Part shown: positions 16,551 through 24,680 of the stretch, piece by piece
Layout of the letters: the number at the start of each line of letters is the position of its first letter
Numbering within the stretch: the first letter of the stretch is position 1
Assembly (NCBI RefSeq): GCF_003045775.1
Contig: NZ_PXNS01000022.1
Span: 1 to 43,162 of the forward strand
Direction of reading: 5' to 3'
DNA: 43,162 nt
Source of the DNA: Halomonas litopenaei
GTDB taxonomy: Bacteria; Pseudomonadota; Gammaproteobacteria; Pseudomonadales; Halomonadaceae
Notes under the pieces: generated by a model
Told to the model about the DNA's origin: nothing
The model's input: only the letters and a program-made list of their open reading frames with translations
Database searches by the model: none
Translations under genes and position numbers: made by a program

Positions 16551-17549
16551 ATGAAACTCCTGATTACCGGTATGGCAGGCTTTATTGGCCATGCCGTGGC
16601 AAAGCGGCTCAGCGGTTCGGGCCATCGAATTGTCGGTGTCGACAACCTCAATGACTACTATGATATCGCCCTCAAGCAGGCACGCCTTGATGACCTGGCG
16701 GCCTGTGAGGATGTGCGCTTCCTCAAGATCGACCTGGCCGATCGGGCGGAGGTCGCAGCGTTGTTCGAGCAGGAGCGCTTCGATCGAGTCATCCATCTTG
16801 CCGCACAGCCTGGTGTGCGATATTCCATCGACAATCCCCACGCCTACGTTGACGCCAACCTGGTGGGGCACCTCAATGTGCTGGAGGGCTGTCGCCATGG
16901 CAAGGTAGAACATCTGGTTTACGCTTCGTCCAGCTCGGTCTACGGCGCCAACGACAAGGTGCCCTTTGCCACCGACGATGACGTCGACCACCCCATCAGC
17001 CTCTATGCGGCCACCAAGAAGGCCAACGAACTGATGGCCCATACCTACTCCCACCTGTATGACCTACCCACCACCGGGCTCAGGTTCTTTACCGTCTATG
17101 GGCCCTGGGGGCGTCCTGACATGGCGCTGTTCAAGTTTACTCGGGCGGTGCTGGAAGGCCGGCCCATGGACGTCTATAACCATGGCGACATGTCCCGGGA
17201 CTTCACCTACATCGACGATATCGTCGAGGGCGTCGTACGCGTGCTGGACGTGGTGCCGACCCCTCGTGGCAGCACCGAGGTCACCACCGATACGGCCTCT
17301 GCCCCCTACGCGCTCTACAACATCGGCTGTGGAAGTCCCGTGTCGCTGATGGACTTCGTTCGTGCCATCGAGAAGGCGGTGGGGCGAGAGGCGATCTGCC
17401 ACTACAAGGACATGCAGCCGGGTGACGTGCCGCGTACCTGGGCGGACACCGAGGCGCTGTATCAGGCAACCGGGTATCGCCCGCAGATGCCGGTGGAGGA
17501 AGGCGTCAAGCGCTTTGTCGATTGGTATCGCCGGTTCTACGCGGTGTAA
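16551..17549 (+). CDS. UDP-glucuronate 4-epimerase (NAD-dependent epimerase/dehydratase)
   Basis: The enzyme would convert UDP-glucuronate to UDP-galacturonate. The Rossmann motif is TGMAGFIGHAVA. Tyr152 and Lys156 (YAATKKANE) form the catalytic pair after ASSSSVYGAN. The motif RFFTVYGPWGRPDMALFKF and DMSRDFTYIDDIVEG are typical of the LpsL/CapI/GAE group. I use the ATG at 16551 (332 residues, AAGGACT upstream) rather than the upstream frame extension to 16509. The gene directly precedes ugd, which makes its substrate. Two near-identical 11-bp units follow the stop codon (17552-17573). Confidence 0.9.
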   Translation: MKLLITGMAGFIGHAVAKRLSGSGHRIVGVDNLNDYYDIALKQARLDDLAACEDVRFLKIDLADRAEVAALFEQERFDRVIHLAAQPGVRYSIDNPHAYVDANLVGHLNVLEGCRHGKVEHLVYASSSSVYGANDKVPFATDDDVDHPISLYAATKKANELMAHTYSHLYDLPTTGLRFFTVYGPWGRPDMALFKFTRAVLEGRPMDVYNHGDMSRDFTYIDDIVEGVVRVLDVVPTPRGSTEVTTDTASAPYALYNIGCGSPVSLMDFVRAIEKAVGREAICHYKDMQPGDVPRTWADTEALYQATGYRPQMPVEEGVKRFVDWYRRFYAV

Positions 17550-17551
17550 GC

Positions 17552-17573
17552 CATGTGTCAGACATGTGTCAGC
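17552..17573. repeat. 11-bp tandem duplication just after the epimerase stop codon
   Basis: CATGTGTCAGA (17552-17562) is followed by CATGTGTCAGC (17563-17573). The array begins 3 bp after the epimerase stop codon and is one of a series of such gene-end repeats in this window. Confidence 0.85.
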
Positions 17574-17713
17574 CCAGGGGGGGCAAAGGGCGATAGGTTG
17601 TGCCTGCAGGTGCTCGCGCTATCCCATTTGACCCATGCAAGGAAACGGCTGTGCCATTTGCAGGGCGGGATTGCTATCCTTTGCCGATCAAAAATTTCAG
17701 TGAGTGACAAGGG

Positions 17714-19057
17714 ATGAAGATCACCATTTTTGGCACCGGCTACGTGGGTCTGGTCACCGGGACCTGCCTGGCGGACGTCGGTCACGATGTCATCTGCATG
17801 GACGTGGATGAGAACAAGATTGCACGCCTCGAAGGCGGGGAGATCCCGATCTTCGAGCCGGGCCTTGAGCCCATGGTCAAGGCCAATGTGGCGGCGGGGC
17901 GGCTCAAGTTTACTACCGATGCCGCCAAGGCGGTCAACCATGGTGTGCTGCAGTTTATCGCCGTGGGCACTCCACCGGATGAGGACGGCAGCGCAGATCT
18001 GCAGTACGTGCTGGCGGTGGCCAAGGCCATCGGTGAGCATATGCAGGACGACAAGGTGGTGGTCGACAAGTCCACCGTGCCGGTGGGCACCGCCGATCGG
18101 GTCAAGGCGATGGTGGAGTCCCAGCTAGAGCAGCGTGGTGTCAGCCTGAACGTTGACGTCTGCTCCAACCCTGAGTTTCTCAAGGAAGGCGCGGCCATCG
18201 AGGACTTTGCCCACGGTGCGCGTATCGTGGTCGGTACCGACTCCGACAAGGTCAAGCAGCTGATGCGGGAGTGCTACGCGCCCTATATCCGTCTGCAGGA
18301 AAAGCTGATGTTCATGGACGTGCGGGCGGCGGAGCTGACCAAGTACGCAGCCAACGCCATGCTGGCCACCAAGATCAGCTTTATGAACGAGATCGCCAAC
18401 CTGGCCGAGCGTCTTGGCGCCGACGTGGAGCAGGTGCGTCGCGGAATCGGCAGCGACCCGCGGATCGGCTACCACTTCATCTACCCTGGCTGTGGCTACG
18501 GCGGCTCCTGCTTCCCCAAGGATGTCCAGGCTCTGGCTCGCACCGCCCGAGAGGTGGACTACGAGGCCGAACTGCTGGGGGCGGTGGAAGCGGTAAACCA
18601 GCGCCAGAAACAGACACTGTTCGCCAAGCTGGCCAACGCCTTTGACAGTGACCTCAAGGGTCGAACCATCGCCATCTGGGGGCTGTCGTTCAAGCCTAAT
18701 ACCGATGATATGCGTGACGCGCCCAGCCGTACCCTGATGGAAGCCCTGTGGGAGGCTGGCGCCAGGGTCCAGGCCTATGACCCTGAAGCCATGGGCGAGA
18801 CCCGTCGCATCTACGGCGAGCGTGATGATCTGATGTTGGCGGGGGATCGCATTCAGGCCGTCAAAGGGGCCGACGCCTTGGTCATCTGCACCGAGTGGAA
18901 GGAGTTCCGCTCGCTGGACTTCCCCTGGCTCAAGGACCAGCTGTCGATGCCGGTGGTGGTGGATGGCCGCAACCTCTATGACCCCGAGAGCGTGCGTCGT
19001 GCCGGGCTGATGTACTACGCCGTCGGTCGTGGTGATTCGCTGGAAGGTGTTGCATAA
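17714..19057 (+). CDS. ugd: UDP-glucose 6-dehydrogenase
   Basis: This cytosolic enzyme oxidises UDP-glucose to UDP-glucuronate with two NAD+. The N-terminal Rossmann motif is IFGTGYVGLVTG. The catalytic cysteine is Cys266 in GCGYGGSCFPKD. STVPVGT, NPEFLKEG, the linker helix with KYAANAMLATKISF and the C-terminal WGLSFKPNTDDMRD motif are all present. The length of 447 residues is normal. The product feeds the adjacent 4-epimerase and may supply acidic sugars for LPS core or capsule. A strong terminator at 19156-19192 closes the locus. In many bacteria ugd is regulated with polymyxin resistance or capsule genes, but nothing in the sequence here shows that. Confidence 0.97.
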   Translation: MKITIFGTGYVGLVTGTCLADVGHDVICMDVDENKIARLEGGEIPIFEPGLEPMVKANVAAGRLKFTTDAAKAVNHGVLQFIAVGTPPDEDGSADLQYVLAVAKAIGEHMQDDKVVVDKSTVPVGTADRVKAMVESQLEQRGVSLNVDVCSNPEFLKEGAAIEDFAHGARIVVGTDSDKVKQLMRECYAPYIRLQEKLMFMDVRAAELTKYAANAMLATKISFMNEIANLAERLGADVEQVRRGIGSDPRIGYHFIYPGCGYGGSCFPKDVQALARTAREVDYEAELLGAVEAVNQRQKQTLFAKLANAFDSDLKGRTIAIWGLSFKPNTDDMRDAPSRTLMEALWEAGARVQAYDPEAMGETRRIYGERDDLMLAGDRIQAVKGADALVICTEWKEFRSLDFPWLKDQLSMPVVVDGRNLYDPESVRRAGLMYYAVGRGDSLEGVA

Positions 19058-19155
19058 AGAACGCTGATGGAGAAGTCTCCATTCGGAAAGCGTTTTACAG
19101 CAGGCGAGGCGTATCCCGTGTTGGCCTGCTAGCTCGAAGAAAATAGCCCGAAAGA

Positions 19156-19192
19156 AAAACGCCCCGAAGGCCGTGGCCTTCGGGGCGTTTTG
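19156..19192. terminator. Strong bidirectional Rho-independent terminator
   Basis: A 14-bp or longer GC-rich stem (ACGCCCCGAAGGCC and its complement) around a minimal loop is flanked by an A-run on the left and a T-run on the right. It can therefore end transcription of ugd from the left and of the chain-length gene from the right. Confidence 0.9.
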
Positions 19193-19232
19193 CTATTGGC
19201 GCTGATGTCCGCCTGGCGGGAGCGAAAGGTCC

Positions 19233-20036
19233 TTAGTCCTTGCGGGCTGACGCCTTGCGCACCGTGCCGGCAAATTCGGCCAGGAAGGCGGCCATCACCG
19301 CCAGCATGCCGCCCAGCACGATGGCTAGAGCCATGATCAGGGCCTTGCTGGTACCCACGGGCTCGCGACTCTGGGCCGCTACGCGCTGAATATTGCCTTC
19401 GGCGAGGTAGGCCAGCTTCTCTTCGATGTCGACCACATTCCCGGTGTAGGTGGCCACCAGTTCGGCGGCACTCTCCGAAGTTGACTCCTTGGCGGCCTCC
19501 AGGCTCTCGTTGGCGCTGGCGAGCTGCTGCTCCAGGGTCTGGCGACGCTTGGCGACAAGCTCATCCTGGTCGGCCTTGACCGTGTCCAGAAGCTTTTGAT
19601 GATACTCGGTGACCAGTTCGGCGCGATCTTCTCCAGCCTCTGAGACGAGGGTCAGGAAGGCCACGTTTTCTGGCGCCTTGGCGGTGGTCTCGAAGCCGAG
19701 CTTGTCGAGGGATTTTTCCTCCAGCAACTGGCTTGTCACCATGTCGAAGTAGTAGTTGTCGATCTTGGCGACCACACTCTCCGGGGTTTCCAGCAACCCG
19801 ACACCGGCGTCACCGCTGGGGTGGCGTTCGGCCACGTGGTAGACCGACACGTAGCGGTAGCTGTTGGCCTTGGTCAGCGCAAAGGCGAGCGCCAGCAGCA
19901 CGATGACCACAAACACCCCTGCCATCATCTTCCAGCGCCTGACCAGAATCAGGGTGATATCAACCAGCGATATCTCGTCATCCGCCGGTGGCCTTGGATA
20001 GTAGTGCTCCGGAGGTTGGGTGGGGGTGTTTGCCAT
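19233..20036 (-). CDS. Wzz-like polysaccharide chain-length determinant protein
   Basis: The 267-residue inner-membrane protein has a first helix at about residues 37-55 (VFVVIVLLALAFAL), a periplasmic domain of ~175 residues rich in Glu, Ala and Lys with predicted coiled-coil character, and a second helix near the C-terminus (ALIMALAIVLGGMLAVMAAF). DEISLVDITLILVRRW at residues 20-35 is the typical Wzz N-terminal segment. The usual proline-rich motif before the second helix is not evident. Such proteins set O-antigen or exopolysaccharide length with a Wzy polymerase. No Wzc-type kinase domain is attached. The start at 20036 is chosen because an upstream extension to 20120 lacks family features. 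It faces ugd across a shared terminator. Confidence 0.8.
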   Translation of the reverse strand: MANTPTQPPEHYYPRPPADDEISLVDITLILVRRWKMMAGVFVVIVLLALAFALTKANSYRYVSVYHVAERHPSGDAGVGLLETPESVVAKIDNYYFDMVTSQLLEEKSLDKLGFETTAKAPENVAFLTLVSEAGEDRAELVTEYHQKLLDTVKADQDELVAKRRQTLEQQLASANESLEAAKESTSESAAELVATYTGNVVDIEEKLAYLAEGNIQRVAAQSREPVGTSKALIMALAIVLGGMLAVMAAFLAEFAGTVRKASARKD

Positions 20037-20252
20037 TGCAGTGGGGTCCTTGCTCGCGCTACGCCGTGTCCGAGGAGTCGGTGGCGGAGTGTTCAATGTT
20101 ATGTAGAAAGTTGATGGCACAATTCATTGCGAGGTGCCTTGCAGAGGATACAGAAGCCGCTGTATCGCGCAAGCGCCTGCGTGCAAGAGAGGCTATGAAA
20201 GGGCTGGCGCGCAATGGTTGGTGAGAAGAGGGGCATCCGGATGAGAGCGCGC

Positions 20253-22070
20253 CTAGTGACTCGTCTTTCCTGTTGGCGAAAGTGCCGACTTGTCGGCACG
20301 CAACAGCCTCGCCGCCAGTTCGGCATCCATGGGGCGGTGGTAGTAGAAGCCCTGGAGCAGGTCGCAGCGCATTTCCTGCAGTAGCGCCTGCTGCTCGTCG
20401 GTTTCGACGCCTTCGGCGACGACCTCGAGACCGAGGCGGTGGCCAAGAAAGATGCTGGCTTCCATGATCGCCCTGTCCCTGGGGTCCTGGGTGCACTCGG
20501 CGACGAAGGTGCGGTCGATCTTGAGCGCGGTGATCGGCAGCACCTTGAGGTAGCTCATGGATGAGAAGCCGGTACCGAAGTCGTCGATGGCGATCTTGTA
20601 ACCCTAGTCGTAGAGGCGGCGCAGGCTGTCCAGCACGTCCTGGCCGGCCTCGATCAGCACGTTCTCGGTGAGTTCGATGCCGATCTCGCGAGGCCCCAGG
20701 CCGTATGACGCAACGCAGGAGGCGAAGGCCTCGAACATGCCGGGCATGACCGCGTGACGCCCGGAGACGTTGACGTCCACGCGCACTTGGCGGCTGCCCT
20801 CGGTGCGCCATTGGCGCTGCTGCTCGCACACCTTGTGCAGCACCCAAGTCTCCAGGCGTTTGATCAGTTCGCTGCGCTCGGCCACCGGGATGAATTCCGC
20901 GGGGGAGATGGCTTCACCTTCCCGGGTCGTCCAGCGTAGCAGCGCCTCGAGGGAGTCGATATGCCCGCTGGCGGCAGCCACCTGGGGCTGGTAGACCAGG
21001 CCCAGCTCGCCGCCGCCGTCCTGGTCGAGCAGGCGCTGTAGGCGTTCGGCGATGGTGTGCTGGCGCACTATCGCCGCGTGGGCTTCGGGGCTGAAGAACT
21101 GGTAGGTGTTGCGGCCGGTGAGTTTGGCCCGGGTCTTGGCGGCGTCGGCACTGCCCACCAGTTCCTGCACCTCGCTGCCATTGTCGGGAAAGGTGCTGAT
21201 GCCAATCGAGGCGTGGATTCTCAGTTCGCGGCCGTCCACCCGCATCGGGCGGGAGAGGCTTTCCAGCAGGCGCTCGGCCACCTGTATGGCGTCGGTGGCC
21301 ATGTCAACCTGGGGCAGGGCCAGTACGAACTCATCGGTACCGAAGCGGCAGAGCAGGTCATCGCTGCGCCGGAAGGCCTGCAGGCGGTTGGCGGCCTGGC
21401 GGATGACCTTGTCGCCGCAGTCGTAGCCATGGGTGTCGTTGATCTCGTTGAAGTGGTCGAGGTCGACAAACAGGATCAACAGGCTGTCGTTGTGGCGCCG
21501 ACACTCTGCCAGGGTCCGCTTGAGCTCGATTTCGAAGGCGTGGCGGTTGGGCAGGCCGGTCAGGCGGTCGAAGCGCGTCATGTAGTCCAGATCGCGACGC
21601 GCCTTGCGCTCACCCGCCAGGTCGATGTCGATACAGAACATCAGCGGATTGTCGGTCTCCTGGCCCAGCATCACGTGGTGGGAAAAGACCGGTACGCTGG
21701 CGCCGGAACGGTGCTTGAGCTCGAGCTCTTCGGCGGGGATCTCCACGCCCCGGTGGACCCACGCCTGGTGAGCATCGATCACCGCGTCCACCATGGCCTC
21801 GGGTATCAACAGCTGTTCCAGACGCTTGCCCAGGGCTTCCTGCTCGCTGTAGCCATACAGCGCCTGACTGGCGCCATTCCAGTAGATGACGCGCCTGTCC
21901 CTGTCGTACCCCTGCACCGCGACGCGTGAAAGGCTCATCAGCAGTTCACGAAAGCGCCAGTCGCTGAGCGTCAGGGACGGCAGCGGGAGGGCGTTCTCTC
22001 CGCCGCTGCCGGCATCGGCAGCGGTCGAGCGTGGTGTGTGGAATCTGTCACCGATGTGCAATGGCGTCAT
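20253..22070 (-). pseudogene. PAS-GGDEF-EAL cyclic-di-GMP protein interrupted by an in-frame amber codon
   Basis: From ATG 22070 the frame encodes a PAS domain (DRRVIYWNGASQALYGYS), a GGDEF domain with the degenerate signature RFGTDEF instead of GGDEF, and the first half of an EAL domain (SLEALLRW, then ELTENVLIE). TAG at 20604-20606 (codon 489) stops it after RRLYD. The same frame then continues without any shift through GYKIAIDDFGTGFSS, ALKIDRTFV and AEGVET to a normal stop at 20253. A single base change, for example CAG or GAG to TAG, explains this. The truncated product lacks the DDFGTG metal ligands and the catalytic Lys, so it cannot hydrolyse c-di-GMP. An intact copy would have about 605 residues. 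A sequencing error remains possible. Confidence 0.85.
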
Positions 22071-22247
22071 TTCCTGAGCAGGGGCAGCGAGGTGTGCCAG
22101 AGGGTGTGCCCGAACAAAAGTAACGAATCCGCATATATCGGCAGTGTCGTACAAATTGTCGCTAGCAGCGAGTACCAAACGACGGAATGAGTTTTTCCAT
22201 TATCGGAATAAACGTCGCAGATACTCTCTTTTGGCAGCAAGTTGGTC

Positions 22248-22264
22248 AACGAAGTTTCTTCGTT
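22248..22264. promoter_or_regulatory. Inverted repeat in the divergent promoter region (possible operator)
   Basis: AACGAAG (22248-22254), TTT, then CTTCGTT (22258-22264) form a perfect 7-bp inverted repeat between the divergent GGDEF-EAL and dioxygenase genes. No regulator gene lies next to it. Confidence 0.4.
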
Positions 22265-22331
22265 CCCGGTATTTGACCACTGTGTGGGCGCTCCACATGA
22301 TCCTCGGTGTTGCATATGCAACATCCATGAA

Positions 22332-22349
22332 GTGCACACGTTTGTGCAC
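22332..22349. promoter_or_regulatory. Second inverted repeat close to the dioxygenase start (possible operator)
   Basis: GTGCACA (22332-22338) and TGTGCAC (22343-22349) are perfect complements around CGTT. The site ends 18 bp before the ATG at 22368, a position where a bound repressor or a 5'-UTR hairpin could block expression. Confidence 0.45.
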
Positions 22350-22367
22350 AAAACCGAGGTTAATGAC

Positions 22368-23195
22368 ATGAAAATAGTGCAGAAAGTCGTACAATGTCGG
22401 CATCTTGCCGCCATCGAGACGATCAACGTTGGGCTCCGGATTCCTGAATCCGGGTACTGGGATTTCTCTGTCTTTGAGGAGGTCGCCTCTCAGTCCTGGA
22501 GCAAGACGCGCCTGGCGCATATTGATCTGTCCGCCTGGCAGTCATTTCTCGGCGACCTGCCGCGGGACCCCTACGTCAATCGCCGCTGGAAGCGTATGTC
22601 CTGGCTGCACCTGAACGACGAGGGTGAGGTTGAAACCCTGGGCGAGTGTCCCATGGCCCAGGGCGGGCGCTTCAATGACGCCGCCAGCATGGCGGATCGG
22701 CTGCGCTACTACGAGCCGCTGTTGCCCGAGTTTACCGAGCGCGAGGACGTCAAGGCGTTCGTCAAGGCCTGGGCGGAGCTATGGGGGCTCGAGCGCCGCG
22801 CGCCCATTCTGATGCAGATCACGGGTGTACGTGGTGACGGCACCGTGGATCCGTTGCAGGGGCAGGGCATCCACGCCGACGGCTGCAAGTACCTGAGCAT
22901 CGTGGTGCTCAACCGCGACAACGTGAGCGGGGCGGTGAACACCCTGTATCGGGACAAGACCGGCCAGCAGGAAGTCGGCCGGGTGACGCTGGCGCCGGGG
23001 GAGGTGCTGCACCTGCGTGACGATCGCCTGTTCCATAGCGTCGATGCGATCACCCAGTGCGAGCCAAGCGCCCCTTTCGAGCGCTTTATCATCATCATCA
23101 ACGCCTGCTTCGTGGACGAGTTCCAGAATCGCATGTTGCGCCGCCACTTCCCCCAGGCGGTGTTGAACGAAGCGATACTGGAGAGCGCCAGCTGA
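22368..23195 (+). CDS. 2OG-Fe(II) dioxygenase family protein (PF10014-like)
   Basis: The 275-residue protein has the iron-binding triad of the family: His169 and Asp171 in QGIHADGCKYLS, and His223 in DDRLFHSVDAI. A likely 2-oxoglutarate-binding Arg lies in FERFIIIIN. The block SIVVLNRDNVSGAVNTLY is diagnostic of the family that includes bacterial free-amino-acid hydroxylases (isoleucine dioxygenase) and BsmA. Substrate is unknown. The ATG at 22368 with GAGG at 22356-22359 is preferred over the longer frame from 22242, whose extra residues are not conserved in style. The gene stands alone, diverges from the GGDEF-EAL gene and ends before a strong terminator. Confidence 0.8.
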   Translation: MKIVQKVVQCRHLAAIETINVGLRIPESGYWDFSVFEEVASQSWSKTRLAHIDLSAWQSFLGDLPRDPYVNRRWKRMSWLHLNDEGEVETLGECPMAQGGRFNDAASMADRLRYYEPLLPEFTEREDVKAFVKAWAELWGLERRAPILMQITGVRGDGTVDPLQGQGIHADGCKYLSIVVLNRDNVSGAVNTLYRDKTGQQEVGRVTLAPGEVLHLRDDRLFHSVDAITQCEPSAPFERFIIIINACFVDEFQNRMLRRHFPQAVLNEAILESAS

Positions 23196-23338
23196 AGGCC
23201 GGCGTGCACCTGGCAAGATGGCGTCGGTGGCGTTTCACCGACGTTGAGGGTCCGTGGTGAGGTCCGGGTCGAGGGCCCGGGCCAGCCGCTTGCTATGCTG
23301 GCATGCGATAGGGCCTACGGCGCTTACTTCACCCCAGC

Positions 23339-23378
23339 AGTACCGCCAGGCGACCTCGGTCGCCTGGCGGTACTTTTT
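23339..23378 (+). terminator. Rho-independent terminator of the dioxygenase gene
   Basis: A perfect 16-bp stem (AGTACCGCCAGGCGAC, loop CTCG, complement) is followed by TTTT. The T-run is on the right only, so it serves the plus-strand dioxygenase rather than the converging aminotransferase gene. Confidence 0.9.
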
Positions 23379-23444
23379 GTGGATACCTCGCCTGCCATCG
23401 AAACCTTGCCTGGGAACTGACTTTCCATCGCCTCAGCCTTGGCC

Positions 23445-24566
23445 TCAGACTCCTTCACGCACCGCCTGCTCCAGGCGGGCAAGTCGCCCGGGCTCGAGGG
23501 CGTCGGCCACGGCGGTGATGCGCAGCACATGGCCGAGGGCCGGGTGAGCCGGGCGTGCGATCAGCTTGCCTTCGTCCAGCAGGTCGGCGTTGACCCGCTT
23601 GGCCAGCTCCGCATCGGCCAGACGAATGCCGATAAAGTTGGTACCACTCTCCAGCACGTCGGCGCCCAGCGCCTTAAAGTGCTCGGCGAGGCGCGCCCGG
23701 CGCTCCAGCACCGCCTGGATGTGGGCGTCGGTCTCGTCCTGGTGGTCCAGCACCACCTCGGCGGCGGCCAGGCTCAGGGTCGACACCGCGTAGTGGATGC
23801 GCACCTTCATAAGCATCGCCAGGGTGTCGGGCTCGGCGATGGCGTAGCCGACGCGCAGCCCGGCCAGGCCGTGGGCCTTGGACAGGGTGCGACAGCGAAT
23901 TACCCCCGGCAGGGCGCGGGTAAAACTGGGCTTGGCAGCGTCGTCGCGGAAGTCGTGGTAGGCCTCGTCCAGCAGCAGCCAGCAGTCATCAGGCAGGGCG
24001 TCACGCAACCGCGCGACCGTAGCCTCGTCGTGGACGAAGCCGGTGGGGTTGTCCGGGTTGGCCAGGTAAACGAGTCGGGCGTGGTGGCGGTGGGCGGCGT
24101 CGATCAGGGCGTCGATGTCCGGCGCCAGGTGGTCGCTGGTCTCCTCGTAGTGGACCTCGATCAGGCGGCAGCCCTGGCCCTTGGCGAAGTAGCCGAAAGT
24201 GGGGTAGGTGCCGGCGGAGCTGACCACGCTGGTACCGGCGGGGGCGGTGGCCCGCAGCACCAGCGCCAGCAGGCTGTCGCAGCCGGCGTCCACCAGCAGG
24301 GTGTCCAGGTCGAAGCCGTGCAGCCGGACGAGGCGTTCGCGCACGCCCAGGGCCTCGGAGTCACCGTAGCAGTAGACGTGCTCGACCATGGCGTCACCGA
24401 AGTGCTCGCGCAGGGCGCGATGGGGCATGTCCAGGCCTTCGTTGGAGCCCAGACGGTGGGGGATCTCCTTGCCGATACGGCGCTTCAGCACCCAGATGCC
24501 AGGGAAGGGGTTGTCCGGTCCCGGGGAGTAGAGGTGGTCGGCGAAGGTGGGGGTATCGGATGCCAT
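23445..24566 (-). CDS. PLP-dependent class I/II aminotransferase (HisC-like)
   Basis: The 373-residue fold-type I enzyme contains YLANPDNPTGFVHD, the Asp-x-Ala-Tyr motif LLLDEAYHDF, the PLP-binding Lys in TLSKAHGLAGLRVGY, and a C-terminal Arg in HVLRITAV for the substrate carboxylate. It resembles histidinol-phosphate aminotransferases, but no his genes are near. It is the last gene of a six-gene operon with an FAD hydroxyacid dehydrogenase and a peptide-type ABC transporter. A reasonable role is therefore amination of the 2-oxo acid made by the neighbouring enzyme, or the reverse. A 108-bp gap separates it from the FAD gene. Substrate is unknown. Confidence 0.85.
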   Translation of the reverse strand: MASDTPTFADHLYSPGPDNPFPGIWVLKRRIGKEIPHRLGSNEGLDMPHRALREHFGDAMVEHVYCYGDSEALGVRERLVRLHGFDLDTLLVDAGCDSLLALVLRATAPAGTSVVSSAGTYPTFGYFAKGQGCRLIEVHYEETSDHLAPDIDALIDAAHRHHARLVYLANPDNPTGFVHDEATVARLRDALPDDCWLLLDEAYHDFRDDAAKPSFTRALPGVIRCRTLSKAHGLAGLRVGYAIAEPDTLAMLMKVRIHYAVSTLSLAAAEVVLDHQDETDAHIQAVLERRARLAEHFKALGADVLESGTNFIGIRLADAELAKRVNADLLDEGKLIARPAHPALGHVLRITAVADALEPGRLARLEQAVREGV

Positions 24567-24660
24567 GGGATGTCCTGTGGGAGTTGGCTTGAAGGGGGCG
24601 GAGGCGTGTCAGAGAGTGTCCGAGAGCGTTACGACAGCGGCCTATGCTAATAGGTCACGT

Positions 24661-24680
24661 CAGGTCAGGTCAGGTCAGGT
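24661..24680. repeat. CAGGT pentanucleotide repeat across the FAD gene stop codon
   Basis: Four perfect CAGGT units, with a near copy (CACGT) before them, span the TGA stop of the FAD-linked oxidase. A change of one unit would alter the end of the protein. Confidence 0.85.

Noticed and set aside
23439..24650. A 403-codon frame antisense to the aminotransferase gene
   Set aside because: The minus strand carries all PLP-enzyme motifs. The antisense frame is a high-GC shadow.
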